This document shows positions 9,821 to 23,320 of a stretch of DNA of 64,000 nt, one piece after another (position 1 is the stretch's first letter; each line of letters starts with the position of its first letter). The notes beneath the pieces are model-generated. The model was not told the origin of the DNA. It saw nothing but the letters and a program-made list of their open reading frames with translations, and did not search any database. The position numbers and the translations under genes are program-made. This DNA is from Liopterus haemorrhoidalis. Lineage: Eukaryota > Arthropoda > Insecta > Coleoptera > Dytiscidae. The stretch is taken from positions 31,846,731-31,910,730 of the forward strand of contig OZ020618.1 in the NCBI GenBank assembly GCA_963971575.1, in the 5' to 3' direction.

Positions 9821-12800
9821 ACCAGTTTTCAAGTAAAACGTGAATTTTGGAAAATTCAACTATTTCGTTGCTATTTTCTGTCAATAACATCATAATTCTT
9901 GGTCAGAAACCAAAATTAGTGTTATGTACTTCTAAAACATGTTGCGCTTAACCAGTTTTCAAGTAAAACTTGAATTTTGAAAATTCAACTATTTCTTTGC
10001 TATTTTCTGTCAATAATATCATAATTCTTGGTCAGAAACCAAAATTAGTGTTATGTACTTCTAAAACATGTTGCGCTTAACCAGTTTTCAAGTAAAACTT
10101 GAATTTTGAAAATTCAACTATTTCTTTGCTATTTTCTGTCAATAATATCATAATTCTTGGTCAGAAACCAAAATTAGTGTTATGTACTTCTAAAACATGT
10201 TGCGCTTAACCAGTTTTCAAGTAAAACTTGAATTTTGAAAATTCAACTATTTCTTTGCTATTTTCTGTCAATAATACCATAATTCTTGGTCAGAAACCAA
10301 AATTAGTGTTATGTACTTCTAAAACATGTTGCGCTAACCAGTTTTGAAAAAAAACTTGAATTTTGAAAATTCAACTATTTCTTTGCTATTTTCTGTCAAT
10401 AATATCATAATTCTTGGTCTGAAACCAAAATTAGTGTTATGTCCTTCTAAAACATGTTGCGCTTAACCAGTTTTCAGCTAAAACGTGAATTTTGAAAATT
10501 CAACTATTTCGTTGCTATTTTCTGTCAATAACATCATAATTCTTGGTCAGAAACCAAAATTAGTGTTATGTACTTCTAAAACATGTTGCGCTTAACCAGT
10601 TTTCAAGTTAAACTTGAATTTTGAAAATTCAACTATTTCTTTGCTATTTTCTGTCAATAACATCATAATTCTTGGTCTGAAACCAAAATTAGTGTTATGT
10701 CCTTCTAAAACATGTTGCGCTTAACCAGTTTTCAGCTAAAACGTGAATTTTGAAAATTCAACTATTTCGTTGCTATTTTCTGTCAATAACATCATAATTC
10801 TTGGTCAGAAACCAAAATTAGTGTTATGTACTTCTAAAACATGTTGCGCTTAACCAGTTTTCAAGTAAAACTTGAATTTTGAAAATTCAACTATTTCTTT
10901 GCTATTTTCTGTCAATAATATCATAATTCTTGGTCAGAAACCAAAATTAGTGTTATGTACTTCTAAAACATGTTGCGCTTAACCAGTTTTCAAGTAAAAC
11001 TTGAATTTTGAAAATTCAACTATTTCTTTGCTATTTTCTGTCAATAATATCATAATTCTTGGTCAGAAACCAAAATTAGTGTTATGTACTTCTAAAACAT
11101 GTTGCGCTTAACCAGCTTTCAAGTAAAACTTGAATTTTGAAAATTCAACTATTTCTTTGCTATTTTCTGTCAATAATACCATAATTCTTGGTCAGAAACC
11201 AAAATTAGTGTTATGTACTTCTAAAACATGTTGCGCTTAACCAGTTTTGAAGTAAAACTTGAATTTTGAAAATTCAACTATTTCTTTGCTATTTTCTGTC
11301 AATAATATCATAATTCTTGGTCAGAAACCAAAATTAGTGTTATATACTTCTAAAACATGTTGCGCTTAACCAGTTTTCAAGTAAAACGTGAATTTGGAAA
11401 ATTCAACTATTTCGTTGCTATTTTCTGTCAATAACATCATAATTCTTGGTCAGAAACCAAAATTAGTGTTATGTACTTCTAAAACATGTTGTGCTTAACC
11501 AGTTTTCAAGTAAAACTTGAATTTTGAAAATTCAACTATTTCTTTGCTATTTTCTGTCAATAATATCATAATTCTTGGTCTGAAACCAAAATTAGTGTTA
11601 TGTCCTTCTAAAACATGTTGCGCTTAACCAGTTTTCAGCTAAAACGTGAATTTTGAAAATTCAACTATTTCGTTGCTATTTTCTGTCAATAACATCATAA
11701 TTCTTGGTCAGAAACCAAAATTAGTGTTATGTACTTCTAAAACATGTTGCGCTTAACCAGTTTTCAGCTAAAACGTGAATTTTGAAAATTCAACTATTTC
11801 TTTGCTATTTTCTGTCAATAATATCATAATTCTTGGTCAGAAACCAAAATTAGTGTTATGTACTTCTAAAACATGTTGCGCTTAACCAGTTTTCAAGTAA
11901 AACTTGAATTTTGAAAATTCAACTATTTCTTTGCTATTTTCTGTCAATAATATCATAATTCTTGGTCAGAAACCAAAATTAGTGTTATGTACTTCTAAAA
12001 CATGTTGCGCTTAACCAGTTTTCAAGTTAAACTTGAATTTTGAAAATTCAACTATTTCTTTGCTATTTTCTGTCAATAACATCATAATTCTTGGTCTGAA
12101 ACCAAAATTAGTGTTATGTCCTTCTAAAACATGTTGCGCTTAACCAGTTTTCAGCTAAAACGTGAATTTTGAAAATTCAACTATTTCGTTGCTATTTTCT
12201 GTCAATAACATCATAATTCTTGGTCAGAAACCAAAATTAGTGTTATGTACTTCTAAAACATGTTGCGCTTAACCAGTTTTCAAGTAAAACTTGAATTTTG
12301 AAAATTCAACTATTTCTTTGCTATTTTCTGTCAATAATATCATAATTCTTGGTCAGAAACCAAAATTAGTTTTATGTACTTCTAAAACATGTTGCGCTTA
12401 ACCAGTTTTCAAGTAAAACGTGAATTTTGGAAAATTCAACTATTTCGTTGCTATTTTCTGTCAATAACATCATAATTCTTGGTCAGAAACCAAAATTAGT
12501 GTTATGTACTTCTAAAACATGTTGCGCTTAACCAGTTTTCAAGTAAAACTTGAATTTTGAAAATTCAACTATTTCTTTGCTATTTTCTGTCAATAATATC
12601 ATAATTCTTGGTCAGAAACCAAAATTAGTGTTATGTACTTCTAAAACATGTTGCGCTTAACCAGTTTTCAAGTAAAACTTGAATTTTGAAAATTCAACTA
12701 TTTCTTTGCTATTTTCTGTCAATAATATCATAATTCTTGGTCAGAAACCAAAATTAGTGTTATGTACTTCTAAAACATGTTGCGCTTAACCAGTTTTCAA

Positions 12801-15800
12801 TTAAAACGTGAATTTTGGAAAATTCAACTATTTCGTTGCTATTTTCTGTCAATAACATCATAATTCTTGGTCAGAAACCAAAATTAGTGTTATGTACTTC
12901 TAAAACATGTTGCGCTTAACCAGTTTTCAAGTAAAACTTGAATTTTGAAAATTCAACTATTTCTTTGCTATTTTCTGTCAATAATATCATAATTCTTGGT
13001 CAGAAACCAAAATTAGTGTTATGTACTTCTAAAACATGTTGCGCTTAACCAGTTTTCAAGTAAAACGTGAATTTGGAAAATTCAACTATTTCGTTGCTAT
13101 TTTCTGTCAATAACATCATAATTCTTGGTCAGAAACCAAAATTAGTGTTATGTACTTCTAAAACATGTTGCGCTTAACCAGTTTTCAAGTAATACTTGAA
13201 TTTTGAAAATTCAACTATTTCTTTGCTATTTTCTGTCAATAATATCATAATTCTTGGTCAGAAACCAAAATTAGTGTTATGTACTTCTATAACATGTTGC
13301 GCTTAACCAGTTTTCAAGTAAAACTTGAATTTTGAAAATTCAACTATTTCTTTGCTATTTTCTGTCAATAATATCATAATTCTTGGTCAGAAACCAAAAT
13401 TAGTGTTATGTACTTCTAAAACATGTTGCGCTTAACCAGTTTTCAAGTAAAACGTGAATTTTGGAAAATTCAACTATTTCGTTGCTATTTTCTGTCAATA
13501 ACATCATAATTCTTGGTCAGAAACCAAAATTAGTGTTATGTACTTCTAAAACATGTTGCGCTTAACCAGTTTTCAAGTAAAACTTGAATTTTGAAAATTC
13601 AACTATTTCTTTGCTATTTTCTGTCAATAATATCATAATTCTTGGTCAGAAACCAAAATTAGTGTTATGTACTTCTAAAACATGTTGCGCTTAACCAGTT
13701 TTCAAGTAAAACTTGAATTTTGAAAATTCAACTATTTCTTTGCTATTTTCTGTCAATAATATCATAATTCTTGGTCAGAAACCAAAATTAGTGTTATGTA
13801 CTTCTATAACATGTTGCGCTTAACCAGTTTTCAAGTTAAACTTGAATTTTGAAAATTCAACTATTTCTTTGCTATTTTCTGTCAATAATATCATAATTCT
13901 TGGTCAGAAACCAAAATTAGTGTTATGTACTTCTTAAACATGTTGCGCTTAACCAGTTTTCAAGTAAAACGTGAATTTTGGAAAATTCAACTATTTCGTT
14001 GCTATTTTCTGTCAATAACATCATAATTCTTGGTCAGAAACCAAAATTAGTGTTATGTACTTCTAAAACATGTTGCGCTTAACCAGTTTTCAAGTAAAAC
14101 TTGAATTTTGAAAATTCAACTATTTCTTTGCTATTTTCTGTCAATAATATCATAATTCTTGGTCAGAAACCAAAATTAGTGTTATGTACTTCTAAAACAT
14201 GTTGCGCTTAACCAGTTTTCAAGTAAAACTTGAATTTTGAAAATTCAACTATTTCTTTGCTATTTTCTGTCAATAATATCATAATTCTTGGTCAGAAACC
14301 AAAATTAGTGTTATGTACTTCTAAAACATGTTGCGCTTAACCAGTTTTCAAGTTAAACTTGAATTTTGAAAATTCAACTATTTCTTTGCTATTTTCTGTC
14401 AATAACATCATAATTCTTGGTCTGAAACCAAAATTAGTGTTATGTCCTTCTAAAACATGTTGCGCTTAACCAGTTTTCAGCTAAAACGTGAATTTTGAAA
14501 ATTCAACTATTTCGTTGCTATTTTCTGTCAATAACATCATAATTCTTGGTCAGAAACCAAAATTAGTGTTATGTACTTCTAAAACATGTTGCGCTTAACC
14601 AGTTTTCAAGTAAAACTTGAATTTTGAAAATTCAACTATTTCTTTGCTATTTTCTGTCAATAATATCATAATTCTTGGTCAGAAACCAAAATTAGTTTTA
14701 TGTACTTCTAAAACATGTTGCGCTTAACCAGTTTTCAAGTAAAACGTGAATTTTGGAAAATTCAACTATTTCGTTGCTATTTTTTGTCAATAACATCATA
14801 ATTCTTGGTCAGAAACCAAAATTAGTGTTATGTACTTCTAAAACATGTTGCGCTTAACCAGTTTTCAAGTAAAACTTGAATTTTGAAAATTCAACTATTT
14901 CTTTGCTATTTTCTGTCAATAATATCATAATTCTTGGTCAGAAACCAAAATTAGTGTTATGTACTTCTAAAACATGTTGCGCTTAACCAGTTTTCAAGTA
15001 AAACTTGAATTTTGAAAATTCAACTATTTCTTTGCTATTTTCTGTCAATAATATCATAATTCTTGGTCAGAAACCAAAATTAGTGTTATGTACTTCTAAA
15101 ATATGTTGCGCTTAACCAGTTTTCAAGTAAAACTTGAATTTTGAAAATTCAACTATTTCTTTGCTATTTTCTGTCAATAATACCATAATTCTTGGTCAGA
15201 AACCAAAATTAGTGTTATGTACTTCTAAAACATGTTGCGCTTAACCAGTTTTGAAGTAAAACTTGAATTTTGAAAATTCAACTATTTCTTTGCTATTTTC
15301 TGTCAATAATATCATAATTCTTGGTCAGAAACCAAAATTAGTGTTATATACTTCTAAAACATGTTGCGCTTAACCAGTTTTCAAGTAAAACGTGAATTTG
15401 GAAAATTCAACTATTTCGTTGCTATTTTCTGTCAATAACATCATAATTCTTGGTCAGAAACCAAAATTAGTGTTATGTACTTCTAAAACATGTTGCGCTT
15501 AACCAGTTTTCAAGTAAAACTTGAATTTTGAAAATTCAACTATTTCTTTGCTATTTTCTGTCAATAATATCATAATTCTTAATCAGAAACCAAAATTAGT
15601 GTAATGTACCTCTATAACATGTTGCGCTTAACCAGTTTTCAAGTAAAACTTGAATTTTGAAAATTCAACTATTTCTGTGCTATTTTCTGTCAATAATATC
15701 ATAATTCTTGGTCTGAAACCAAAATTAGTGTTATGTCCTTCTAAAACATGTTGCGCTTAACCAGTTTTCAGCTAAAACGTGAATTTTGAAAATTCAACTA

Positions 15801-17942
15801 TTTCGTTGCTATTTTCTGTCAATAACATCATAATTCTTGGTCAGAAACCAAAATTAGTGTTATGTACTTCTAAAACATGTTGCGCTTAACCAGTTTTCAA
15901 GTTAAACTTGAATTTTGAAAATTCAACTATTTCTTTGCTATTTTCTGTCAATAACATCATAATTCTTGGTCTGAAACCAAAATTAGTGTTATGTCCTTCT
16001 AAAACATGTTGCGCTTAACCAGTTTTCAGCTAAAACGTGAATTTTGAAAATTCAACTATTTCGTTGCTATTTTCTGTCAATAACATCATAATTCTTGGTC
16101 AGAAACCAAAATTAGTGTTATGTTCTTCTAAAACATGTTGCGCTTAACCAGTTTTCAAGTAAAACTTGAATTTTGAAAATTCAACTATTTCTTTGCTATT
16201 TTCTGTCAATAATATCATAATTCTTGGTCAGAAACCAAAATTAGTGTTATGTACTTCTAAAACATGTTGCGCTTAACCAGTTTTCAAGTAAAACTTGAAT
16301 TTTGAAAATTCAACTATTTCTTTGCTATTTTCTGTCAATAATATCATAATTCTTGGTCAGAAACCAAAATTAGTGTTATGTACTTCTAAAACATGTTGCG
16401 CTTAACCAGCTTTCAAGTAAAACTTGAATTTTGAAAATTCAACTATTTCTTTGCTATTTTCTGTCAATAATACCATAATTCTTGGTCAGAAACCAAAATT
16501 AGTGTTATGTACTTCTAAAACATGTTGCGCTTAACCAGTTTTGAAGTAAAACTTGAATTTTGAAAATTCAACTATTTCTGTGCTATTTTCTGTCAATAAT
16601 ATCATAATTCTTGGTCAGAAACCAAAATTAGTGTTATATACTTCTAAAACATGTTGCGCTTAACCAGTTTTCAAGTAAAACGTGAATTTGGAAAATTCAA
16701 CTATTTCGTTGCTATTTTCTGTCAATAACATCATAATTCTTGGTCAGAAACCAAAATTAGTGTTATGTACTTCTAAAACATGTTGCGCTTAACCAGTTTT
16801 CAAGTAAAACTTGAATTTTGAAAATTCAACTATTTCTTTGCTATTTTCTGTCAATAATATCATAATTCTTGGTCAGAAACCAAAATTAGTGTAATGTACT
16901 TCTATAACATGTTGCGCTTAACCAGTTTTAGAGTAAAACTTGAATTTTGAAAATTCAACTATTTCTTTGCTATTTTCTGTCAATAATATCATAATTCTTG
17001 GTCTGAAACCAAAATTAGTGTTATGTCCTTCTAAAACATGTTGCGCTTAACCAGTTTTCAGCTAAAACGTGAATTTTGAAAATTCAACTATTTCGTTGCT
17101 ATTTTCTGTCAATAACATCATAATTCTTGGTCAGAAACCAAAATTAGTGTTATGTACTTCTAAAACATGTTGCGCTTAACCAGTTTTCAGCTAAAACGTG
17201 AATTTTGAAAATTCAACTATTTCGTTGCTATTTTCTGTCAATAATATCATAATTCTTGGTCAGAAACCAAAATTAGTGTTATGTACTTCTAAAACATGTT
17301 GCGCTTAACCAGTTTTCAAGTAAAACTTGAATTTTGAAAATTCAACTATTTCTTTGCTATTTTCTGTCAATAATATCATAATTCTTGGTCAGAAACCAAA
17401 ATTAGTGTTATGTCCTTCTATAACATGTTGCGCTTAACCAGTTTTCAAGTTAAACTTGAATTTTGAAAATTCAACTATTTCTTTGCTATTTTCTGTCAAT
17501 AATATCATAATTCTTGGTCAGAAACCAAAATTAGTGTTATGTACTTCTAAAACATGTTGCGCTTAACCAGTTTTCAAGTAAAACGTGAATTTTGGAAAAT
17601 TCAACTATTTCGTTGCTATTTTCTGTCAATAACATCATAATTCTTGGTCAGAAACCAAAATTAGTGTTATGTACTTCTAAAACATGTTGCGCTTAACCAG
17701 TTTTCAAGTAAAACTTGAATTTTGAAAATTCAACTATTTCTTTGCTATTTTCTGTCAATAATATCATAATTCTTGGTCAGAAACCAAAATTAGTGTTATG
17801 TACTTCTAAAACATGTTGCGCTTAACCAGTTTTCAAGTAAAACGTGAATTTGGAAAATTCAACTATTTCGTTGCTATTTTCTGTCAATAACATCATAATT
17901 CTTGGTCAGAAACCAAAATTAGTGTTATGTACTTCTAAAACA

Positions 17943-18072
17943 TGTTGCGCTTAACCAGTTTTCAAGTAAAACGTGAATTTTGGAAAATTCAACTATTTCT
18001 TTGCTATTTTCTGTCAATAATATCATAATTCTTGGTCAGAAACCAAAATTAGTGTTATGTACTTCTAAAACA
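17943..18072 (+). repeat. Hybrid B/A monomer at a block junction
   Basis: The head is 130-bp class B (cgtgaattttggaaaattc) but from position 57 on it is class A (tttctttg, aatatcataattc). It sits where the sequence jumps back: blocks from about 16.4 kb repeat from about 18.07 kb at offset 1679 (class D markers 16543 and 18222; ttttagag at about 16926 and 18606; gtccttctataac at about 17411 and 19091). It is best read as a crossover point between two monomers in register. Confidence 0.7.
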
Positions 18073-21000
18073 TGTTGCGCTTAACCAGCTTTCAAGTAAA
18101 ACTTGAATTTTGAAAATTCAACTATTTCTTTGCTATTTTCTGTCAATAATACCATAATTCTTGGTCAGAAACCAAAATTAGTGTTATGTACTTCTAAAAC
18201 ATGTTGCGCTTAACCAGTTTTGAAGTAAAACTTGAATTTTGAAAATTCAACTATTTCTGTGCTATTTTCTGTCAATAATATCATAATTCTTGGTCAGAAA
18301 CCAAAATTAGTGTTATATACTTCTAAAACATGTTGCGCTTAACCAGTTTTCAAGTAAAACGTGAATTTGGAAAATTCAACTATTTCGTTGCTATTTTCTG
18401 TCAATAACATCATAATTCTTGGTCAGAAACCAAAATTAGTGTTATGTACTTCTAAAACATGTTGCGCTTAACCAGTTTTCAAGTAAAACTTGAATTTTGA
18501 AAATTCAACTATTTCTTTGCTATTTTCTGTCAATAATATCATAATTCTTGGTCAGAAACCAAAATTAGTGTAATGTACTTCTATAACATGTTGCGCTTAA
18601 CCAGTTTTAGAGTAAAACTTGAATTTTGAAAATTCAACTATTTCTTTGCTATTTTCTGTCAATAATATCATAATTCTTGGTCTGAAACCAAAATTAGTGT
18701 TATGTCCTTCTAAAACATGTTGCGCTTAACCAGTTTTCAGCTAAAACGTGAATTTTGAAAATTCAACTATTTCGTTGCTATTTTCTGTCAATAACATCAT
18801 AATTCTTGGTCAGAAACCAAAATTAGTGTTATGTACTTCTAAAACATGTTGCGCTTAACCAGTTTTCAGCTAAAACGTGAATTTTGAAAATTCAACTATT
18901 TCGTTGCTATTTTCTGTCAATAATATCATAATTCTTGGTCAGAAACCAAAATTAGTGTTATGTACTTCTAAAACATGTTGCGCTTAACCAGTTTTCAAGT
19001 AAAACTTGAATTTTGAAAATTCAACTATTTCTTTGCTATTTTCTGTCAATAATATCATAATTCTTGGTCAGAAACCAAAATTAGTGTTATGTCCTTCTAT
19101 AACATGTTGCGCTTAACCAGTTTTCAAGTTAAACTTGAATTTTGAAAATTCAACTATTTCTTTGCTATTTTCTGTCAATAATATCATAATTCTTGGTCAG
19201 AAACCAAAATTAGTGTTATGTACTTCTAAAACATGTTGCGCTTAACCAGTTTTCAAGTAAAACGTGAATTTTGGAAAATTCAACTATTTCGTTGCTATTT
19301 TCTGTCAATAACATCATAATTCTTGGTCAGAAACCAAAATTAGTGTTATGTACTTCTAAAACATGTTGCGCTTAACCAGTTTTCAAGTAAAACTTGAATT
19401 TTGAAAATTCAACTATTTCTTTGCTATTTTCTGTCAATAATATCATAATTCTTGGTCAGAAACCAAAATTAGTGTTATGTACTTCTAAAACATGTTGCGC
19501 TTAACCAGTTTTCAAGTAAAACGTGAATTTGGAAAATTCAACTATTTCGTTGCTATTTTCTGTCAATAACATCATAATTCTTGGTCAGAAACCAAAATTA
19601 GTGTTATGTACTTCTAAAACATGTTGCGCTTAACCAGTTTTCAAGTAATACTTGAATTTTGAAAATTCAACTATTTCTTTGCTATTTTCTGTCAATAATA
19701 TCATAAATCTTGGTCAGAAACCAAAATTAGTGTTATGTACTTCTATAACATGTTGCGCTTAACCAGTTTTCAAGTAAAACTTGAATTTTGAAAATTCAAC
19801 TATTTCTTTGCTATTTTCTGTCAATAATATCATAATTCTTGGTCAGAAACCAAAATTAGTGTTATGTACTTCTAAAACATGTTGCGCTTAACCAGTTTTC
19901 AAGTAAAACGTGAATTTTGGAAAATTCAACTATTTCGTTGCTATTTTCTGTCAATAACATCATAATTCTTGGTCAGAAACCAAAATTAGTGTTATGTACT
20001 TCTAAAACATGTTGCGCTTAACCAGTTTTCAAGTAAAACTTGAATTTTGAAAATTCAACTATTTCTTCGCTATTTTCTGTCAATAATATCATAATTCTTG
20101 GTCAGAAACCAAAATTAGTGTTATGTACTTCTAAAACATGTTGCGCTTAACCAGTTTTCAAGTAAAACTTGAATTTTGAAAATTCAACTATTTCTTTGCT
20201 ATTTTCTGTCAATAATATCATAATTCTTGGTCAGAAACCAAAATTAGTGTTATGTACTTCTATAACATGTTGCGCTTAACCAGTTTTCAAGTTAAACTTG
20301 AATTTTGAAAATTCAACTATTTCTTTGCTATTTTCTGTCAATAATATCATAATTCTTGGTCAGAAACCAAAATTAGTGTTATGTACTTCTTAAACATGTT
20401 GCGCTTAACCAGTTTTCAAGTAAAACGTGAATTTTGGAAAATTCAACTATTTCGTTGCTATTTTCTGTCAATAACATCATAATTCTTGGTCAGAAACCAA
20501 AATTAGTGTTATGTACTTCTAAAACATGTTGCGCTTAACCAGTTTTCAAGTAAAACTTGAATTTTGAAAATTCAACTATTTCTTTGCTATTTTCTGTCAA
20601 TAATATCATAATTCTTGGTCAGGAACCAAAATTAGTGTTATGTACTTCTAAAACATGTTGCGCTTAACCAGTTTTCAAGTAAAACTTGAATTTTGAAAAT
20701 TCAACTATTTCTTTGCTATTTTCTGTCAATAATATCATAATTCTTGGTCAGAAACCAAAATTAGTGTTATGTACTTCTAAAACATGTTGCGCTTAACCAG
20801 TTTTCAAGTTAAACTTGAATTTTGAAAATTCAACTATTTCTTTGCTATTTTCTGTCAATAACATCATAATTCTTGGTCTGAAACCAAAATTAGTGTTATG
20901 TCCTTCTAAAACATGTTTCGCTTAACCAGTTTTCAGCTAAAACGTGAATTTTGAAAATTCAACTATTTCGTTGCTATTTTCTGTCAATAACATCATAATT

Positions 21001-23320
21001 CTTGGTCAGAAACCAAAATTAGTGTTATGTATTTCTTAAACATGTTGCGCTTAACCAGTTTTCAAGTAAAACTTGAATTTTGAAAATTCAACTATTTCTT
21101 TGCTATTTTCTGTCAATAATATCATAATTCTTGGTCAGAAACCAAAATTAGTGTTATGTACTTCTAAAACATGTTGTGCTTAACCAGTTTTCAAGTAAAA
21201 CTTGAATTTTGAAAATTCAACTATTTCTTTGCTATTTTCTGTCAATAATATCATAATTCTTTGTCAGAAACCAAAATTAGTGTTATGTACTTCCAAAACA
21301 TGTTGCGCTTAACCAGTTTTCAAGTAAAACTTGAATTTTGAAAATTCAACTATTTCTTTGCTATTTTCTGTCAATAATATCATAATTCTTGGTCAGAAAC
21401 CAAAATTAGTGTTATGTACTTCTAAAACATGTTGCGCTTAACCAGTTTTCAAGTAAAACTTGAATTTTGAAAATTCAACTATTTCTTTGCTATTTTCTGT
21501 CAATAATACCATAATTCTTGGTCAGAAACCAAAATTAGTGTTATGTACTTCTAAAACATGTTGCGCTTAACCAGTTTTGAAGTAAAACTTGAATTTTGAA
21601 AATTCAACTATTTCTTTGCTATTTTCTGTCAATAATATCATAATTCTTGGTCAAAAACCAAAATTAGTGTTATATACTTCTAAAACATGTTGCGCTTAAC
21701 CAGTTTTCAAGTAAAACGTGAATTTGGAAAATTCAACTATTTCGTTGCTATTTTCTGTCAATAACATCATAATTCTTGGTCAGAAACCAAAATTAGTGTT
21801 ATGTACTTCTAAAACATGTTGCGCTTAACCAGTTTTCAAGTAAAACTTAAATTTTGAAAATTCAACTATTTCTTTGCTATTTTCTGTCAATAATATCATA
21901 ATTCTTGGTCAGAAACCAAAATTAGTGTAATGTACTTCTATAACATGTTGCGCTTAACCAGTTTTCAAGTAAAACTTGAATTTTGAAAATTCAACTATTT
22001 CTTTGCTATTTTCTGTCAATAATATCATAATTCTTGGTCTGAAACCAAAATTAGTGTTATGTCCTTCTAAAACATGTTGCGCTTAACCAGTTTTCAGCTA
22101 AAACATGAATTTTGAAAATTCAACTATTTCGTTGCTATTTTCTGTCAATAACATCATAATTCTTGGTCAGAAACCAAAATTAGTGTTATGTACTTCTAAA
22201 ACATGTTGCGCTTAACCAGTTTTCAAGTAAAACTTGAATTTTGAAAATTCAACTATTTCTTTGCTATTTTCTGTCAATAATATCATAATTCTTGGTCAGA
22301 AACCAAAATTAGTGTTATGTACTTCTAAAACATGTTGCGCTTAACCAGTTTTCAAGTAAAACTTGAATTTTGAAAATTCAACTATTTCGTTGCTATTTTA
22401 TTTCATTAACATCATTATTCTTGGTCAGAAACCAAAATTAGTGTTATGTTCTTCTAAAACATGTTGCGCTTAACCAGTTTTCAAGTAAAACGTGAATTTG
22501 GAAAATTCAACTATTTCGTTGCTATTTTCTGTCAATAACATCATAATTCTTGGTCAGAAACCAAAATTAGTGTTATGTACTTCTAAAACATGTTGCGCTT
22601 AACCAGTTTTCAAGTAAAACTTGAATTTTGAAAATTCAACTATTTCTTTGCTATTTTCTGTCAATAATATCAAAATTCTTGGTCAGAAACCAAAATTAGT
22701 GTTATGTACTTCTATAACATGTTGCGCTTAACCAGTTTTCAAGTTAAACTTGAATTTTGAAAATTCAACTATTTCTTTGCTATTTTCTGTCAATAATATC
22801 ATAATTCTTGGTCAGAAACCAAAATTAGTGTTATGTACTTCTAAAATATGTTGCGCTTAACCAGTTTTCAAGTAAAACTTGAATTTTGAAAATTCAACTA
22901 TTTCTTTGCTATTTTCTGTCAATAATACCATAATTCTTGGTCAGAAACCAAAATTAGTGTTATGTACTTCTAAAACATGTTGCGCTTAACCAGTTTTGAA
23001 GTAAAACTTGAATTTTGAAAATTCAACTATTTCTTTGCTATTTTCTGTCAATAATATCATAATTCTTGGTCAGAAACCAAAATTAGTGTTATATACTTCT
23101 AAAAAATGTTGCGCTTAACCAGTTTTCAAGTAAAACGTGAATTTGGAAAATTCAACTATTTCGTTGCTATTTTCTGTCAATAACATCATAATTCTTGGTC
23201 AGAAACCAAAATTAGTGTTATGTACTTCTAAAACATGTTGCGCTTAACCAGTTTTCAAGTAAAACTTGAATTTTGAAAATTCAACTATTTCTTTGCTATT
23301 TTCTGTCAATAATATCATAA
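18073..23320 (+). repeat. Multi-monomer block, copy 1 (offset 8518 to copy 2)
   Basis: This stretch of about 5.2 kb recurs at about 26,591-31,840. Shared private markers include D at 18222/26740, gtaatacttg at 19645/28163, ttcttaaac at 20387/28905, ggtcaggaacc at about 20619/29137, cttccaaaac at about 21292/29810 and atcaaaattc at about 22672/31190, all 8518 bp apart. By eye only about half a dozen differences were noticed (tgttgtgctt at 21,175, tcaaaaacc at 21,651, cttaaatttt near 21,846, ttctgtgc near 18,257, gtccttctat near 19,091 and ataaatctt near 19,704). That count is not exhaustive. It marks a very recent segmental copy. Confidence 0.8.
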
